A stretch of 64,000 nt of DNA from SB11 sp037968475 (GCA_037968475.1 JBBKVO010000009.1:10613-74612); one strand, 5' to 3'. Positions 43,306 through 52,222 are shown, numbered from the stretch's first letter. Program-made: numbers and translations. The notes: generated by a model from the letters alone, not told the origin.

Positions 43306-44712
43306 TTATTTTTTCTTGCTAAATAGTTTGTCTTTATCCACTACTTCTACCTCTTTATCGTCTTTTAAGGTTTTTGATATGGCGCTGTAAGGGCCTATTA
43401 CAATTTCGTCGCCAGCTTTTATGCCCTTAAGTATTTTAATGTATTTACTGTCTTGTATTCCTGTTTCTACTTCAACCATTTGCACTTTACCGTCTTTGTA
43501 CAAAAACACTACTTCTTTCTTTTCGTCTTTTAGATTGGTAGTCTTTTTAGTGGTTTTGGTTTCCTCTTTTACATCTTCTTTCTCATCATCGTCGTCATCA
43601 TCGTCGTCATCATCATTCGATTTATTTTTTGAGGCAGCGCCTTTGCTATCATCCCTGCTGCGGCTTGATACTGCTTCAATAGGTATGCTAAGTATTCCAC
43701 GTTGATGATCAGTTTCTATATCAGCTGTGCCAGACATACCTGGACGGAAGGGCGATAATTTTGCGCTCATACCTTTCATCAATTCAGCATAAGAATCTCG
43801 TAAAATACGCACCTTTACTTCAAAGTTTGTTACTTGGTCAGTGCTGGTAGTACCCGATGTTGTAGCCGAGTTGGCAACTTCTTTTACCACGCCTCTAAAT
43901 TTTTTCCCCGGGTAGGCATCCACTTCTATCGAAGCAGTATCGCCAATAGATACACGTATAATATCATTTTCGCTCACATCCACCAACATTTCCATTTGGC
44001 TAAGGTCGGCAATGCGCAAAAGCTCTGTACCCGCCATGCTGGCTGTACCCACAACACGTTCGCCTTTTTTAACGCTTAGTTTTGATATTATGCCGTCCAT
44101 AGTGGCAAAAATTTCTGTACGCAACAGGTTTTGGCTACTTTGGCTTAAAAGTGCATCTGAAGCTGCAACAGAATATTTTGCAGCGTCGACAGAGGCTTGT
44201 GCTGCTTCTATTTCTTGTACTGCCGACTCGTATACGCTTTTGGCGATTTCAAATTCTGAATCTGATATTACTTTATCGGTATACAGTTTCTTATTACGTT
44301 TATAGGCAGGCTCAAGCTCTGCTTTCATACGTGCTTGCAATTGAGCTAAACGAGCTTTTGCATTGGCATAGTTAGCACGCGAGTTATTAAGGTTGGCTCG
44401 GTTACGTTCTAAATCGCTTTGTAAAAGATCGGGGTTGATACGCACCAAAAGTTGTCCTTTTTTTACGCTATCGCCTTCTTTTACATATAGGTTAACTATT
44501 TCACCCGATACTTCTGGCGCAATTTTTACTTCTAGTTCAGGCTGTATTTTCCCGTTAGAGCTTACTGTTTCTGTAATATCTCTGTTTTGGGCTTTTTCTA
44601 CAGCTACTTTTTGTTTGTTATCTCCCCCACTTGCTACTACTGCAACTATGGCTACTATACCAAAAATAATCAGTACCCAATAGTACCATTTAAGTTTAAA
44701 TTTCTTTTTCAT
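43306..44712 (-). CDS. MacA/HlyD-type efflux periplasmic adaptor
   Basis: 468 residues. An N-terminal membrane anchor (about 8-28) precedes the lipoyl/barrel halves: VKIAPEVSGEIVNLYVKEGDSVKKGQLLVRIN near 60 and GIISKLSVKKGERVVGTASMAGTELLRIAD near 200, split by an alpha-helical hairpin (about 95-185). A C-terminal region (IPIEAVSSRSR) contains an uninterrupted run of about 11 Asp (near 365-376) encoded by a GAT/GAC triplet tract. It links an inner-membrane pump to TolC; no pump gene follows. Its ATG overlaps the tolC stop by one base. Confidence 0.88.
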   Translation of the reverse strand: MKKKFKLKWYYWVLIIFGIVAIVAVVASGGDNKQKVAVEKAQNRDITETVSSNGKIQPELEVKIAPEVSGEIVNLYVKEGDSVKKGQLLVRINPDLLQSDLERNRANLNNSRANYANAKARLAQLQARMKAELEPAYKRNKKLYTDKVISDSEFEIAKSVYESAVQEIEAAQASVDAAKYSVAASDALLSQSSQNLLRTEIFATMDGIISKLSVKKGERVVGTASMAGTELLRIADLSQMEMLVDVSENDIIRVSIGDTASIEVDAYPGKKFRGVVKEVANSATTSGTTSTDQVTNFEVKVRILRDSYAELMKGMSAKLSPFRPGMSGTADIETDHQRGILSIPIEAVSSRSRDDSKGAASKNKSNDDDDDDDDDDEKEDVKEETKTTKKTTNLKDEKKEVVFLYKDGKVQMVEVETGIQDSKYIKILKGIKAGDEIVIGPYSAISKTLKDDKEVEVVDKDKLFSKKK

Positions 44713-46130
44713 CAGTTGGTTATTGTTCCTGTATTATAAAATTCTATGGTTTTGATGCGGAAAAATAGTTCGTATTTGGCTTGTGCCAAGCTAATTTCAG
44801 CGCGGGTATAATTGTTTTTTATCAAGGCAAACTCGGCAAAGTTCATTAACCCTGCTTCATTTCGTGCAGTAGCAAATTCATAACTTTTCTTTTGAGCTTC
44901 AAAGTTTTCTTGTGCACTTTGGTGGTTGGCTTTGGCGGCATCGTATTGAGTAACTGCGGTGCTCACCTCTTTGTATACATTATTTTCAGCCTGCTTACGA
45001 TTTAGCTCGGCCACTTTAATATTGCTTTTAGCATTTCTAACGGCATTGGTTACTTGCCCTCCGTTAAATATAGGTATACTCATGCTTATGCCTACAAAAC
45101 GTCCCAAGTTGTCATTTAACTGTGAGCCAAACGGGGTTACTTGTGATGATGTAGGTACTTGGTAGGGTGCGTATACAGGGTTGCCGTTTAAATCTCTATA
45201 CAACTCGCGTGAGCCAATTGTTGTATAATCTCCGTAGGTTTTAAACGATTCAGAAAACACGGTGCTTATTGAGCCGTTTAAGGTGATGCGAGGACTGCGA
45301 TTGCCTTGTGCTACTTTTAACCCATATTGAGAACCTAATATGCGGTATTGTGCTGCTCTTATCTCGGGTGAGCTGCTAGAAAATGAACTGTATATAGCAT
45401 TGCTGCTGTATGCAGGTAAACCTTCAAAGCTTTGGGTAAGATTGGGTTTGTTTATTTTATCATTTTCATTAGATTCTATCATCATCAATTGCCATAGGTT
45501 TAGGTAGGCAAGTTTTACCTGATTTTCAGCATTTACCAAGTTTAGCTTTTCATTAGCCAATTGTGCGCGTATATCTAACTCGGCATTTATAGCCGAACGG
45601 CCTGCTTCTACAAGTTTTATAGTCCTATCCAACTGTTGTTGGGTGCTTTGTACTTGTGCTTTGTTTATGGCTACAACTTCTTCGTTTAGCACTACTTGCA
45701 AAAATGCACCGGCCACATTAAGTGCCATTGTGTTTTTAGCAGCTTCCAAGTCTTGCTTGCTTGCCTTCTGATTGGTAGCTTGTTGCTTTATGGTGTTTTG
45801 ATTTTGGAAACCACTAAAAAGTATAAGGTTTCCGCTTACACCAAAATTGTTGCTACGTATTTGTTGTGTAGCAAATGTATTGGTAAAGGGATCGATAGAA
45901 CGGCCAAAATTATAGTTGTTTGATGCATTACCATTTACAGTAGGTAGCAATGCCAGTTTGCTTTGTTGTAGGTTGTTATTGGCAATATCAAGCTGGGCTT
46001 CGCTTTGCTGCACGGCAATATTGTTTTTTAGGGCATAGTTTATACATTCCTCAAGCGTCCAAGTGGTTTGAGCTGATGATGTGGCTATCCCAACGGTAAT
46101 AAACAATATAAGCAGTATTAATCGGTTCAT
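44712..46130 (-). CDS. tolC: TolC-family outer-membrane efflux protein
   Basis: 472 residues from the ATG at 46130; an upstream in-frame start would spoil the signal peptide (MNRLILLILFITVGIATSSAQ). The mature protein starts TTWTLEECINYALKNNIAVQQ and has the two-fold repeat of long helices with QSEAQLDIANNNLQQSKLALLPT and NAENQVKLAYLNLWQLMMIE, and a strand pair around GRSIDPFTN. It forms the trimeric exit duct. It is first in the operon and coupled to the adaptor by an ATGA overlap. Confidence 0.92.
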   Translation of the reverse strand: MNRLILLILFITVGIATSSAQTTWTLEECINYALKNNIAVQQSEAQLDIANNNLQQSKLALLPTVNGNASNNYNFGRSIDPFTNTFATQQIRSNNFGVSGNLILFSGFQNQNTIKQQATNQKASKQDLEAAKNTMALNVAGAFLQVVLNEEVVAINKAQVQSTQQQLDRTIKLVEAGRSAINAELDIRAQLANEKLNLVNAENQVKLAYLNLWQLMMIESNENDKINKPNLTQSFEGLPAYSSNAIYSSFSSSSPEIRAAQYRILGSQYGLKVAQGNRSPRITLNGSISTVFSESFKTYGDYTTIGSRELYRDLNGNPVYAPYQVPTSSQVTPFGSQLNDNLGRFVGISMSIPIFNGGQVTNAVRNAKSNIKVAELNRKQAENNVYKEVSTAVTQYDAAKANHQSAQENFEAQKKSYEFATARNEAGLMNFAEFALIKNNYTRAEISLAQAKYELFFRIKTIEFYNTGTITN

Positions 46131-46205
46131 GGCGGGTAATAAAAAACAAAACAATATTATTGTGTAATAATTAAGGCTTTACACTTTTATCGACAAAGTA
46201 GGTAA

Positions 46206-46814
46206 ATGTTTCGGTATAATACCCCACATCTGATGCCCTGGCTAATTCCATCGATAACATGGAGGATGCCTAGTGATGGGAATACCGTTTACCTTACTTT
46301 TGATGATGGCCCTCATCCTGAAATTACCCCTTGGGTAATAGCCGAGCTTGACAAATATGATGCTAAAGCTACTTTTTTTTGTGTAGGCGACAATGTACGC
46401 AAATATCCTGAAACGGCTAAGTTGTTATTGGATAACGGGCACCGACTGGGTAATCATACCTATAATCACTTGAACGGCTGGAATACACAAAATTTTGCTT
46501 ACCTGCGCAATATTAGTTTGTGTGATAACTATACTAAAAGTGCGCTTTTTCGCCCCCCGTATGGCAAGATTGGGATGAACCAATTGCTGGCCGTGCGCAA
46601 AAAATACAAGATTATTTATTGGTCGATACTTTCGCGGGATTTTGAGGCTGATTTGGATATTAAGGAAAGTTTGGGGTACATGAAAGCAAATACCCATGCA
46701 GGCTCAATAGTGCTTTTTCATGATAGTATTAAGGCGGAGAAGAATATGAAGCAAATGCTACCTGAATTTTTAGCTCATCTTGCGCAACAGGGGTATAACT
46801 TTAAAACTCTCTAG
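46206..46814 (+). CDS. Polysaccharide deacetylase (NodB domain)
   Basis: 202 residues. TFDDGPHPEI (Asp33, Asp34), NHTYNHLNGW (His84, His88), RPPYGKIG near 116 and LFHDS near 173 are the five motifs of the CE4 metal-dependent deacetylases. They remove N-acetyl groups from peptidoglycan or other polysaccharides. No signal peptide is visible, so it may act inside the cell or be membrane-associated by other means. It is divergent from tolC with a 75-base gap. Confidence 0.9.
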   Translation: MFRYNTPHLMPWLIPSITWRMPSDGNTVYLTFDDGPHPEITPWVIAELDKYDAKATFFCVGDNVRKYPETAKLLLDNGHRLGNHTYNHLNGWNTQNFAYLRNISLCDNYTKSALFRPPYGKIGMNQLLAVRKKYKIIYWSILSRDFEADLDIKESLGYMKANTHAGSIVLFHDSIKAEKNMKQMLPEFLAHLAQQGYNFKTL

Positions 46815-46882
46815 CTGTTAGTAATCACCGCATTACCCACCTTGTGGCTATTTATATCTTGTTACACGTGTGGGTAGTTTTT

Positions 46883-46932
46883 TATTAACTCGCCCCAAAT
46901 AATGAGTTTAGTTTAGGCGTTCATAATTTCCC
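46883..46932. repeat. Half TTAACTCACCCC element (truncated)
   Basis: TTAACTCGCCCCAAATAATG followed by ATAATTTCCCC is the reversed right half of the element at 38572-38689. The left half is missing. Confidence 0.6.
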
Positions 46933-47012
46933 CTTTTCCCGTTCTTATACCTCCTAAAGATAGGATATTGGCGTGCTGACTTTGTGAAGCAAAAGCGAGA
47001 TTATTTTTATCG

Positions 47013-47065
47013 TTTGATTTTTCTATTTGACAAACTTTTAAAGTTTGTCAAATAGAAAAATCAAA
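47013..47065. repeat. Perfect palindrome, TTTGACAAA core family, copy 3
   Basis: 26-base arms around one T (47039). The core TTTGACAAACTTT is identical to copy 1; the outer arms TTTGATTTTTCTA differ. It separates the convergent deacetylase and glycosyltransferase genes. Confidence 0.92.
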
Positions 47066-47103
47066 TTACACTTCATACCAAATGTTCTTTGAGAGGCAAG
47101 AAG

Positions 47104-47182
47104 CGTAACAAATCGTAACAAGGGATGTTACAGATAAAACCCTTGTGGTTGTTGAGAGTATGGGTGTAACAGCCGTAACAGT
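47104..47182. other. Cluster of CGTAACA repeats
   Basis: CGTAACA occurs at 47104, 47114 and 47174, TGTAACA at 47165, and an inverted TGTTACA at 47126, within 80 bases. AAGGG ... CCCTT encloses the middle. With the half element and palindrome these fill the 461-base gap 46815-47275. The remaining DNA shows no gene. Confidence 0.45.
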
Positions 47183-47275
47183 GAAAATACAATTTTGAGT
47201 TAGCTTGTAAAGGATTGTTTCGAAAGACCTAGCAATGACGCGATGGGAATAATTAGTAAATCAACAAGTCAAAAA

Positions 47276-49237
47276 TCAGAAATTAAGATTTCGCCAACCT
47301 TTTACCACAATGTTTAAATCGTTGCCAACGGTGTAGTCTTTGGCGTAAAAGAAATTCATTTTTTCGGGCGTGATAAAATTGGGATTGCTGCCGTGCAAGG
47401 CATTTAGGGGAGATAATAACCCTCTTTTTATAGCAGGCAGGCTGTTAATATTTTCGGCAGGCGCATAGCCTACCAGCGATAGTTTACCAATGATAACATT
47501 TAGCAAACCCATAAATGCACGGGCAGGTTTTTTTATAAACCAACCCAACAGGGGAAAAAGAGCTATTAATATTAGTGCTGCTATACTATCAAACACCCGT
47601 TTGTTGGCTGCAAGGGCAGGGTCGGCAATATTTAGTTTTATATCAACGGTATACAACTCGCCGTTAGTGTTTTTGCTGTTACTGCCAATAATATAAAAGC
47701 TACTTCGGGGCACAATTTTAAAATTCACCTGCTCGTTGTCCATTCGGCTCATCCAGCCCATAATGGTTTCTGCGGGTATATCGCGGGCACAAAATATCAC
47801 TTCGGTAACATCAAACACCTCGCAAATTTCTTTCAGGTGATTCATGTTGCCCAAGTAGCGGCTGCTGTCTTTAAAAGGCCCGTTTACCGATACAAACCCT
47901 TTAAAGGTATGCGGAGCATCGGTTTGTTTTAAAAGACCGTATACGCGCAAGGCTTCTTCTTCTTCGCCTGCTATAATGGTATTAAAGGCAAATTGTTGCC
48001 CATAGTTAAGGTTGCGAAATTTGACAAAGTGCAGTACCAAACGCCAAACACACAAGAATACTGCACCCCACAAGGCATCTAATATTATTAGTGCCCGCGA
48101 AAAGCGAAGGTAATCGGGCAAAAAGGCGTACACTACACTTATCATTATGGTTCCCCAAAAAAGCCCTTGCAACACATTTTTTAGGGTGTGTTTTCGGTTG
48201 TAACCGCCGCTAATGTATATGCCTAGTAAAAATAATAATACATACAGTGTGCCGTTTAGCCACAGGTATACTTGGGGATACTCGCCGCCCAATACATAGC
48301 GGTGGTTGTTTTCCCAATATTCTTTGGCGTAGTAGTGGCCTGCAAACAACACCACGGCATCAACTATGGCGTATTTGCTGCGTTGCCAAAACCGCCAGCA
48401 CAAGGCCAATGCTGCCCTAAACCATATTGCCACGTTTATAAACAGGCTAAACAATTGGGCATTGCCTCCTTTATAGTGTTTTTGGGCGAAGATGACCATA
48501 GCCCTATAAAACACAAAAACGTAGTTTACACTGGTTTTTTTAGTGCTTTCGCCTTTGTAGTGAATAATGGTAGTATCAGCAAAGTAGTAGTTTTTATAGC
48601 CCGCTTGGGTGATGCGGTAGCTAAGGTCTATATCCTCGCCATACATAAAAAAGGTTTCGTCTAATAACCCGATTTTATCCAGCGTTTCTTTGCGTATAAG
48701 CATAAAAGCTCCCGCTAATACATCTACTTCGTTGGTTTCGTGCTCGCTCAGGTATTTTAGGTGGTAGCGACCAAATGCTTTCGATTTTGGGAATAGTTTT
48801 GATAGCCCGCACATTTTGTAAAATGCTACGGCGGGTGTGGGCAAACCTCGTTTCGATTCGGGCAAAAACTTACCTTTACCATCAATCATACGCACGCCCA
48901 AACCGCCAGCGTCGGGGTGAGTATCCATAAAAGCGACAACTTTTTCAAAGGTGCTTTCCTCAACTACTGTATCGGGATTGAGGAGCAGAACGTAATCGCC
49001 TTTACTTTCTAATATTGCTTGATTATTGGCGGCTGAAAAGCCTACGTTTTTTTTGTTGGCAATCAGTTTCACATCAGGAAACTTCTCGCGCACCATCTCT
49101 ACGCTACCGTCTACCGAGTCGTTATCAACCACAAATATTTCGGTGGGCACCTTTTGGGCAGCCTTTTGCGCACTAAGCAAGGCCTGCTCTAAAAAAGCCT
49201 TTACGTTATAGTTGACTATGATAACGGATAACTTCAC
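47276..49237 (-). CDS. Family 2 glycosyltransferase fused to a degenerate sugar-phosphotransferase-like region
   Basis: 653 residues. The first 240 form a GT2 rhamnosyltransferase-like domain: KLSVIIVNYNVKAFLEQAL, EIFVVDNDSVDGS, LLLNPDTVV (DxD-like) and FFMYGEDIDLSYRITQAGY. Next come four to five membrane helices (about 255-405). A nucleotide-binding-type region (about 415-535, FNTIIAGEEEEALRVYGLLK) and a tail with KRVFDSIAALILIALFPLLGW and KLSLVGYAP follow, as in polyprenyl-phosphate sugar transferases, but the catalytic core between them (KFRSM region) is missing. So glycosyl transfer is likely in the first half only. Confidence 0.82.
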   Translation of the reverse strand: MKLSVIIVNYNVKAFLEQALLSAQKAAQKVPTEIFVVDNDSVDGSVEMVREKFPDVKLIANKKNVGFSAANNQAILESKGDYVLLLNPDTVVEESTFEKVVAFMDTHPDAGGLGVRMIDGKGKFLPESKRGLPTPAVAFYKMCGLSKLFPKSKAFGRYHLKYLSEHETNEVDVLAGAFMLIRKETLDKIGLLDETFFMYGEDIDLSYRITQAGYKNYYFADTTIIHYKGESTKKTSVNYVFVFYRAMVIFAQKHYKGGNAQLFSLFINVAIWFRAALALCWRFWQRSKYAIVDAVVLFAGHYYAKEYWENNHRYVLGGEYPQVYLWLNGTLYVLLFLLGIYISGGYNRKHTLKNVLQGLFWGTIMISVVYAFLPDYLRFSRALIILDALWGAVFLCVWRLVLHFVKFRNLNYGQQFAFNTIIAGEEEEALRVYGLLKQTDAPHTFKGFVSVNGPFKDSSRYLGNMNHLKEICEVFDVTEVIFCARDIPAETIMGWMSRMDNEQVNFKIVPRSSFYIIGSNSKNTNGELYTVDIKLNIADPALAANKRVFDSIAALILIALFPLLGWFIKKPARAFMGLLNVIIGKLSLVGYAPAENINSLPAIKRGLLSPLNALHGSNPNFITPEKMNFFYAKDYTVGNDLNIVVKGWRNLNF

Positions 49238-49249
49238 GCGAGCAAGATA

Positions 49250-49855
49250 CTAAATTTGGTAGGGTACACGATTAAGTATTGAACGGCCAAGGGTAATCTC
49301 ATCAGCATACTCCAATTCGCCACCTACCGAAATACCTTTGGATAGGGTGCTTATAGAAACACCCGTGCCTTTTAGCTTTTTGCTAAGATAAAACACGGTA
49401 GTATCTCCCTCAACGGTTGCATTTAACGCCATTACTATCTCTTTGACGTTGTTTTTGGCAATACGTTCGGGCAGGGTGTTCATATTTAGGTCATCGGGGC
49501 CAATACCATCCGCAGGAGCTATCATGCCGCCCAGCACGTGGTATATGCCTGTATATTGACTGGTGTTTTCAATGGCCAGTACATCGCGGAGGTCTTCTAC
49601 TATGCACAGCATGGTATGGTCGCGACGGTGGTCGGCGCATATTTCGCAAATATCATTATCACTCACATTGCCGCATTCGTGGCAATATTTAATGTTTTCT
49701 TTTAGGGTAGATATTACTTCGCCCATCTCGCGCACCTCGTTATCGGGCTGTTTTAGCATAAACAACGCCATGCGCAGGGCGGTTTTTTTACCTATACCCG
49801 GAAATCTTGCAAACTGGTTCACCAACTTCTCAAGTGTTTGCGACGGAAACTGCAT
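49250..49855 (-). CDS. recR: Recombination protein RecR
   Basis: 201 residues, full length. Helix-hairpin-helix FARFPGIGKKTALRMA, a four-Cys zinc finger (CHECGNVSDNDICEICAD), the Toprim LCIVEDLRDVLAIENT and GRSILNRVPYQ at the end are all present. RecR works with RecO in loading RecA at gaps. It lies 12 bases upstream of the glycosyltransferase gene, so the two share a transcript. Confidence 0.96.
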   Translation of the reverse strand: MQFPSQTLEKLVNQFARFPGIGKKTALRMALFMLKQPDNEVREMGEVISTLKENIKYCHECGNVSDNDICEICADHRRDHTMLCIVEDLRDVLAIENTSQYTGIYHVLGGMIAPADGIGPDDLNMNTLPERIAKNNVKEIVMALNATVEGDTTVFYLSKKLKGTGVSISTLSKGISVGGELEYADEITLGRSILNRVPYQI

Positions 49856-50050
49856 AAGGGCAAAGTTACGTAATTGCTGATTTGCGATTGAAGATTTTTG
49901 ATTTTAACCCATTCTCATACAGTAAGCGTTCTTGTCGAAACCATAATTACCCGTTTTTAATTATAATTTAACGATTATCAAAAATCATGCGGCGTTCAAT
50001 GGGTCTTATCCGTATATAGCTTTACAGTTTTAGGGAAAAACTAGAACCGT

Positions 50051-50416
50051 ATGAAAGAAAATATATTTAATCAATTTGAGTTTTCCGAAGAATTAAAAGA
50101 GAAACTTGTATTACTGGTAGTTTATCAGAATCAGTCATCCAAGGATTTGGCAAAACATTATGGATTACCCAATGTACATATTCTAACTAATTGGGTAAAT
50201 CAGTATAAAAAGACTCTTGAAAAGGGAGCGGTAACTTTGCCTCCAATGGAACCTAAAAAGCGCAAAGACACAGTAGCTTTAACGCAACGCATCAAACAAT
50301 TGGAAAAGTCTCTCGAAAAGGCTAATGTGATGATTTATGGATTAAATGCAATGATTGATTATGCCGAGAAAGAGCTAAATGTACCCGTTAGAAAAAAGCA
50401 TGGCACCAAACAATAA
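50051..50416 (+). CDS. IS3-family transposase OrfA
   Basis: 121 residues. The N-terminal part (about 10-55, EELKEKLVLLVVYQNQSSKDLAKHYGL split by eye) is a helix-turn-helix for end recognition. The C-terminal part (about 75-112, TQRIKQLEKSLEKANVMIYG) is a leucine-zipper-type coiled coil for multimerisation. The gene ends just after the slippery A AAA AAG heptamer, consistent with production of an OrfAB fusion by -1 frameshifting. Confidence 0.88.
   Translation: MKENIFNQFEFSEELKEKLVLLVVYQNQSSKDLAKHYGLPNVHILTNWVNQYKKTLEKGAVTLPPMEPKKRKDTVALTQRIKQLEKSLEKANVMIYGLNAMIDYAEKELNVPVRKKHGTKQ
50392..50398 (+). promoter_or_regulatory. Programmed -1 frameshift site
   Basis: AAAAAAG in the register A AAA AAG relative to the OrfA frame, 18 bases before its stop. 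The -1 frame is open from here into orfB (AWHQTITLIKEKRVTRM). This is the canonical IS3 signal. Confidence 0.75.
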
Positions 50417-50445
50417 CGCTTATCAAAGAAAAGCGTGTTACAAGG

Positions 50446-51330
50446 ATGGGAGTCGGGCCTCTTTGTAAATTGTTTGGTAAGTCCCGTCAAGCATTCTATG
50501 ACCGAAAATATTATTTCTCTGCCCAACAAGAACATGAAGTAATTGTTCTGGAACTTGTTGCACAAGTGCGAAGAGAATTGCCTGGCTTAGGTGGTCATAA
50601 GTTATATAAATGTATTTATCAGCCTTTGCGTACCAATGATATAAAGCTGGGACGTGATAAGTTGTTCAGCCTGCTACGAAAGCACAAGCTACTTATTGAC
50701 AGAAAACGCAGAACCCCCAAAACGACCCAATCTAATCATTGGTTCCATAGGTATCCTAATAGGGTAAAAGATTTGACAATAACACGACCAGAACAGCTAT
50801 GGGTTGCTGATATTACCTATATTTCTATTGGCTATGACTTTAATTATCTATCGCTTATTACAGATGCTTATTCTAAACAAATTATGGGTTACTGCCTTTA
50901 CCCGTATTTAAGTAATGATGGATGTATTGAAGCATTAAAAATGGCACAAGCAAATCGTTTAACCACTTCTGATATTATTCATCATTCTGACCGTGGTGTG
51001 CAATATTGTAGCTATGCCTACATAGATATACTCAAGAAATATGATATCGCAATAAGTATGACAGGAAGCGGCGAGGGCTATGAAAATCAAATCGCCGAAA
51101 GGATTAATGGAATACTAAAAACAGAATTTAAACTACATCGGGTTTTCAAATCCAGAACAGAGGCGTTTTTTGCAGTAAAAACTAGTATCAATGCATACAA
51201 TAATCTTCGCCCCCACATGAGTTGTGATTACATGACACCTGTTAAAGCTCACACCATAAATAAACCATTAATTAAAAGATGGAAGAATAGCCGAAAGAAA
51301 TACTCAAAAGATGATGAACCTGTTGTATAA
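50446..51330 (+). CDS. IS3-family transposase OrfB (DDE integrase core)
   Basis: 294 residues from the ATG at 50446; in vivo probably expressed mainly as an OrfAB fusion. An HTH-like segment (LCKLFGKSRQAFYDRKYY) and HTH_21-like GLGGHKLYKCI precede the rve core with Asp122 (LWVADITYIS), Asp182 (HHSDRGVQY) and Glu218 (YENQIAERINGILKTE). The Asp-Glu spacing of 35 matches DD(35)E. Intact, so the element may be active. Confidence 0.93.
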   Translation: MGVGPLCKLFGKSRQAFYDRKYYFSAQQEHEVIVLELVAQVRRELPGLGGHKLYKCIYQPLRTNDIKLGRDKLFSLLRKHKLLIDRKRRTPKTTQSNHWFHRYPNRVKDLTITRPEQLWVADITYISIGYDFNYLSLITDAYSKQIMGYCLYPYLSNDGCIEALKMAQANRLTTSDIIHHSDRGVQYCSYAYIDILKKYDIAISMTGSGEGYENQIAERINGILKTEFKLHRVFKSRTEAFFAVKTSINAYNNLRPHMSCDYMTPVKAHTINKPLIKRWKNSRKKYSKDDEPVV

Positions 51331-51536
51331 AAAAGACTTACTTTTAACACATTAACCTTATAAAATAAACATCTCAAAAACTGTAAAGTAAAAACCGTAT
51401 CAGACCTACTGTATCGCTTATTTAGGACGAGACAAGGGCGGATAATAATCAGTAAGCATATAAAATAGTAACCTCAATCGCTAAAAGTATACTAAAAAAT
51501 ACTACTCTTGCTTTTTGTGCGTTTACATTTTTGAAA

Positions 51537-52151
51537 ATGAAGAAAGTTTTTCTTTTTGCTCTTGTTTTAGTATTACTCGGTTCTGTGGGGGTGGCCTTTT
51601 ATGCCAGAAGCCCAAAGGTGCAAGCCATTGTAGGCAGTACTTTCACTAATTATGAAGTAGGTGATGCCGTAGACAGTATAAATGGGGTAGCGGTATATTA
51701 CAATGGCGCAGTGGCACATACGGGCGAACGTCATTTGGCTACTGATGGTTATAACTATGGCTTGCGCTGGCAGTGTGTTGAGTTTGTAAAACGCTACTAC
51801 TACGATTATCTGCACCACAAAATGCCCAACACATACGGCCATGCTAAAGATTTTTTTAATACTAGTCTTGATGACGGACAATTGAATACCGACCGTAATT
51901 TACTGCAATACAAAAACGGTAGTGAAACCTTGCCCCGTGTAAACGATTTACTGGTGTTTGATGCGGTTACTTTTAATAAATACGGCCATGTAGCCATAGT
52001 ATCACAGGCGGATAGTACACAAATAGAGATGATACAGCAAAACCCGGGGCCTACGGCACCATTAAGGGTTATCTATAAAGTGGAGAAACGTAATGGCAAG
52101 TGGTATGTGGATAGAGGTGATTTGTTGGGTTGGCTTCGCAAAAAAGAGTAA
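51537..52151 (+). CDS. CHAP-domain amidase / peptidase
   Basis: 204 residues from the ATG at 51537. An N-terminal hydrophobic signal or anchor (about 1-22) precedes a CHAP domain with Cys80 in RWQCVEFVKRYYYDY and His151 in NKYGHVAIVS, plus VNDLLVFDAV. CHAP enzymes cleave peptidoglycan amide bonds or, in trypanothione-type relatives, glutathionyl-spermidine. QCVEFVKRYY is close to the latter subgroup. The gene follows the IS directly and probably has its own promoter. Confidence 0.82.
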   Translation: MKKVFLFALVLVLLGSVGVAFYARSPKVQAIVGSTFTNYEVGDAVDSINGVAVYYNGAVAHTGERHLATDGYNYGLRWQCVEFVKRYYYDYLHHKMPNTYGHAKDFFNTSLDDGQLNTDRNLLQYKNGSETLPRVNDLLVFDAVTFNKYGHVAIVSQADSTQIEMIQQNPGPTAPLRVIYKVEKRNGKWYVDRGDLLGWLRKKE

Positions 52152-52174
52152 TAGTATTTAACCGCTGAAAAGCC

Positions 52175-52222
52175 TGTGCGAGCAAACGCTCGTGTCAAAA
52201 AAACAATAGAGCATCCGCTCGA
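52175..52222. repeat. GC-rich AGCG-type double hairpin, copy 3
   Basis: CGAGCAAACGCTCG followed by an AT-rich spacer ending AACAATAG and GAGCATCCGCTC. Same plan as 38351-38414, directly preceding the composite repeat as it does there. Confidence 0.6.

Larger units (their letters stand above)
50016..51394 (+). mobile_element. IS3-family insertion sequence
   Basis: Contains orfA and orfB in the +0/-1 arrangement of IS3 elements. Near the ends CTTTACAGTTTT (50020-50031) and AAAACTGTAAAG (51377-51388) are a 12-base inverted repeat, and imperfect inverted similarity continues outward to TGGGTC (50000) and GACCTA (51408). CCGTAT occurs on both sides (50010-50015 and 51395-51400) as a possible target duplication. 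The exact ends are uncertain by about 16 bases each. Confidence 0.85.
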
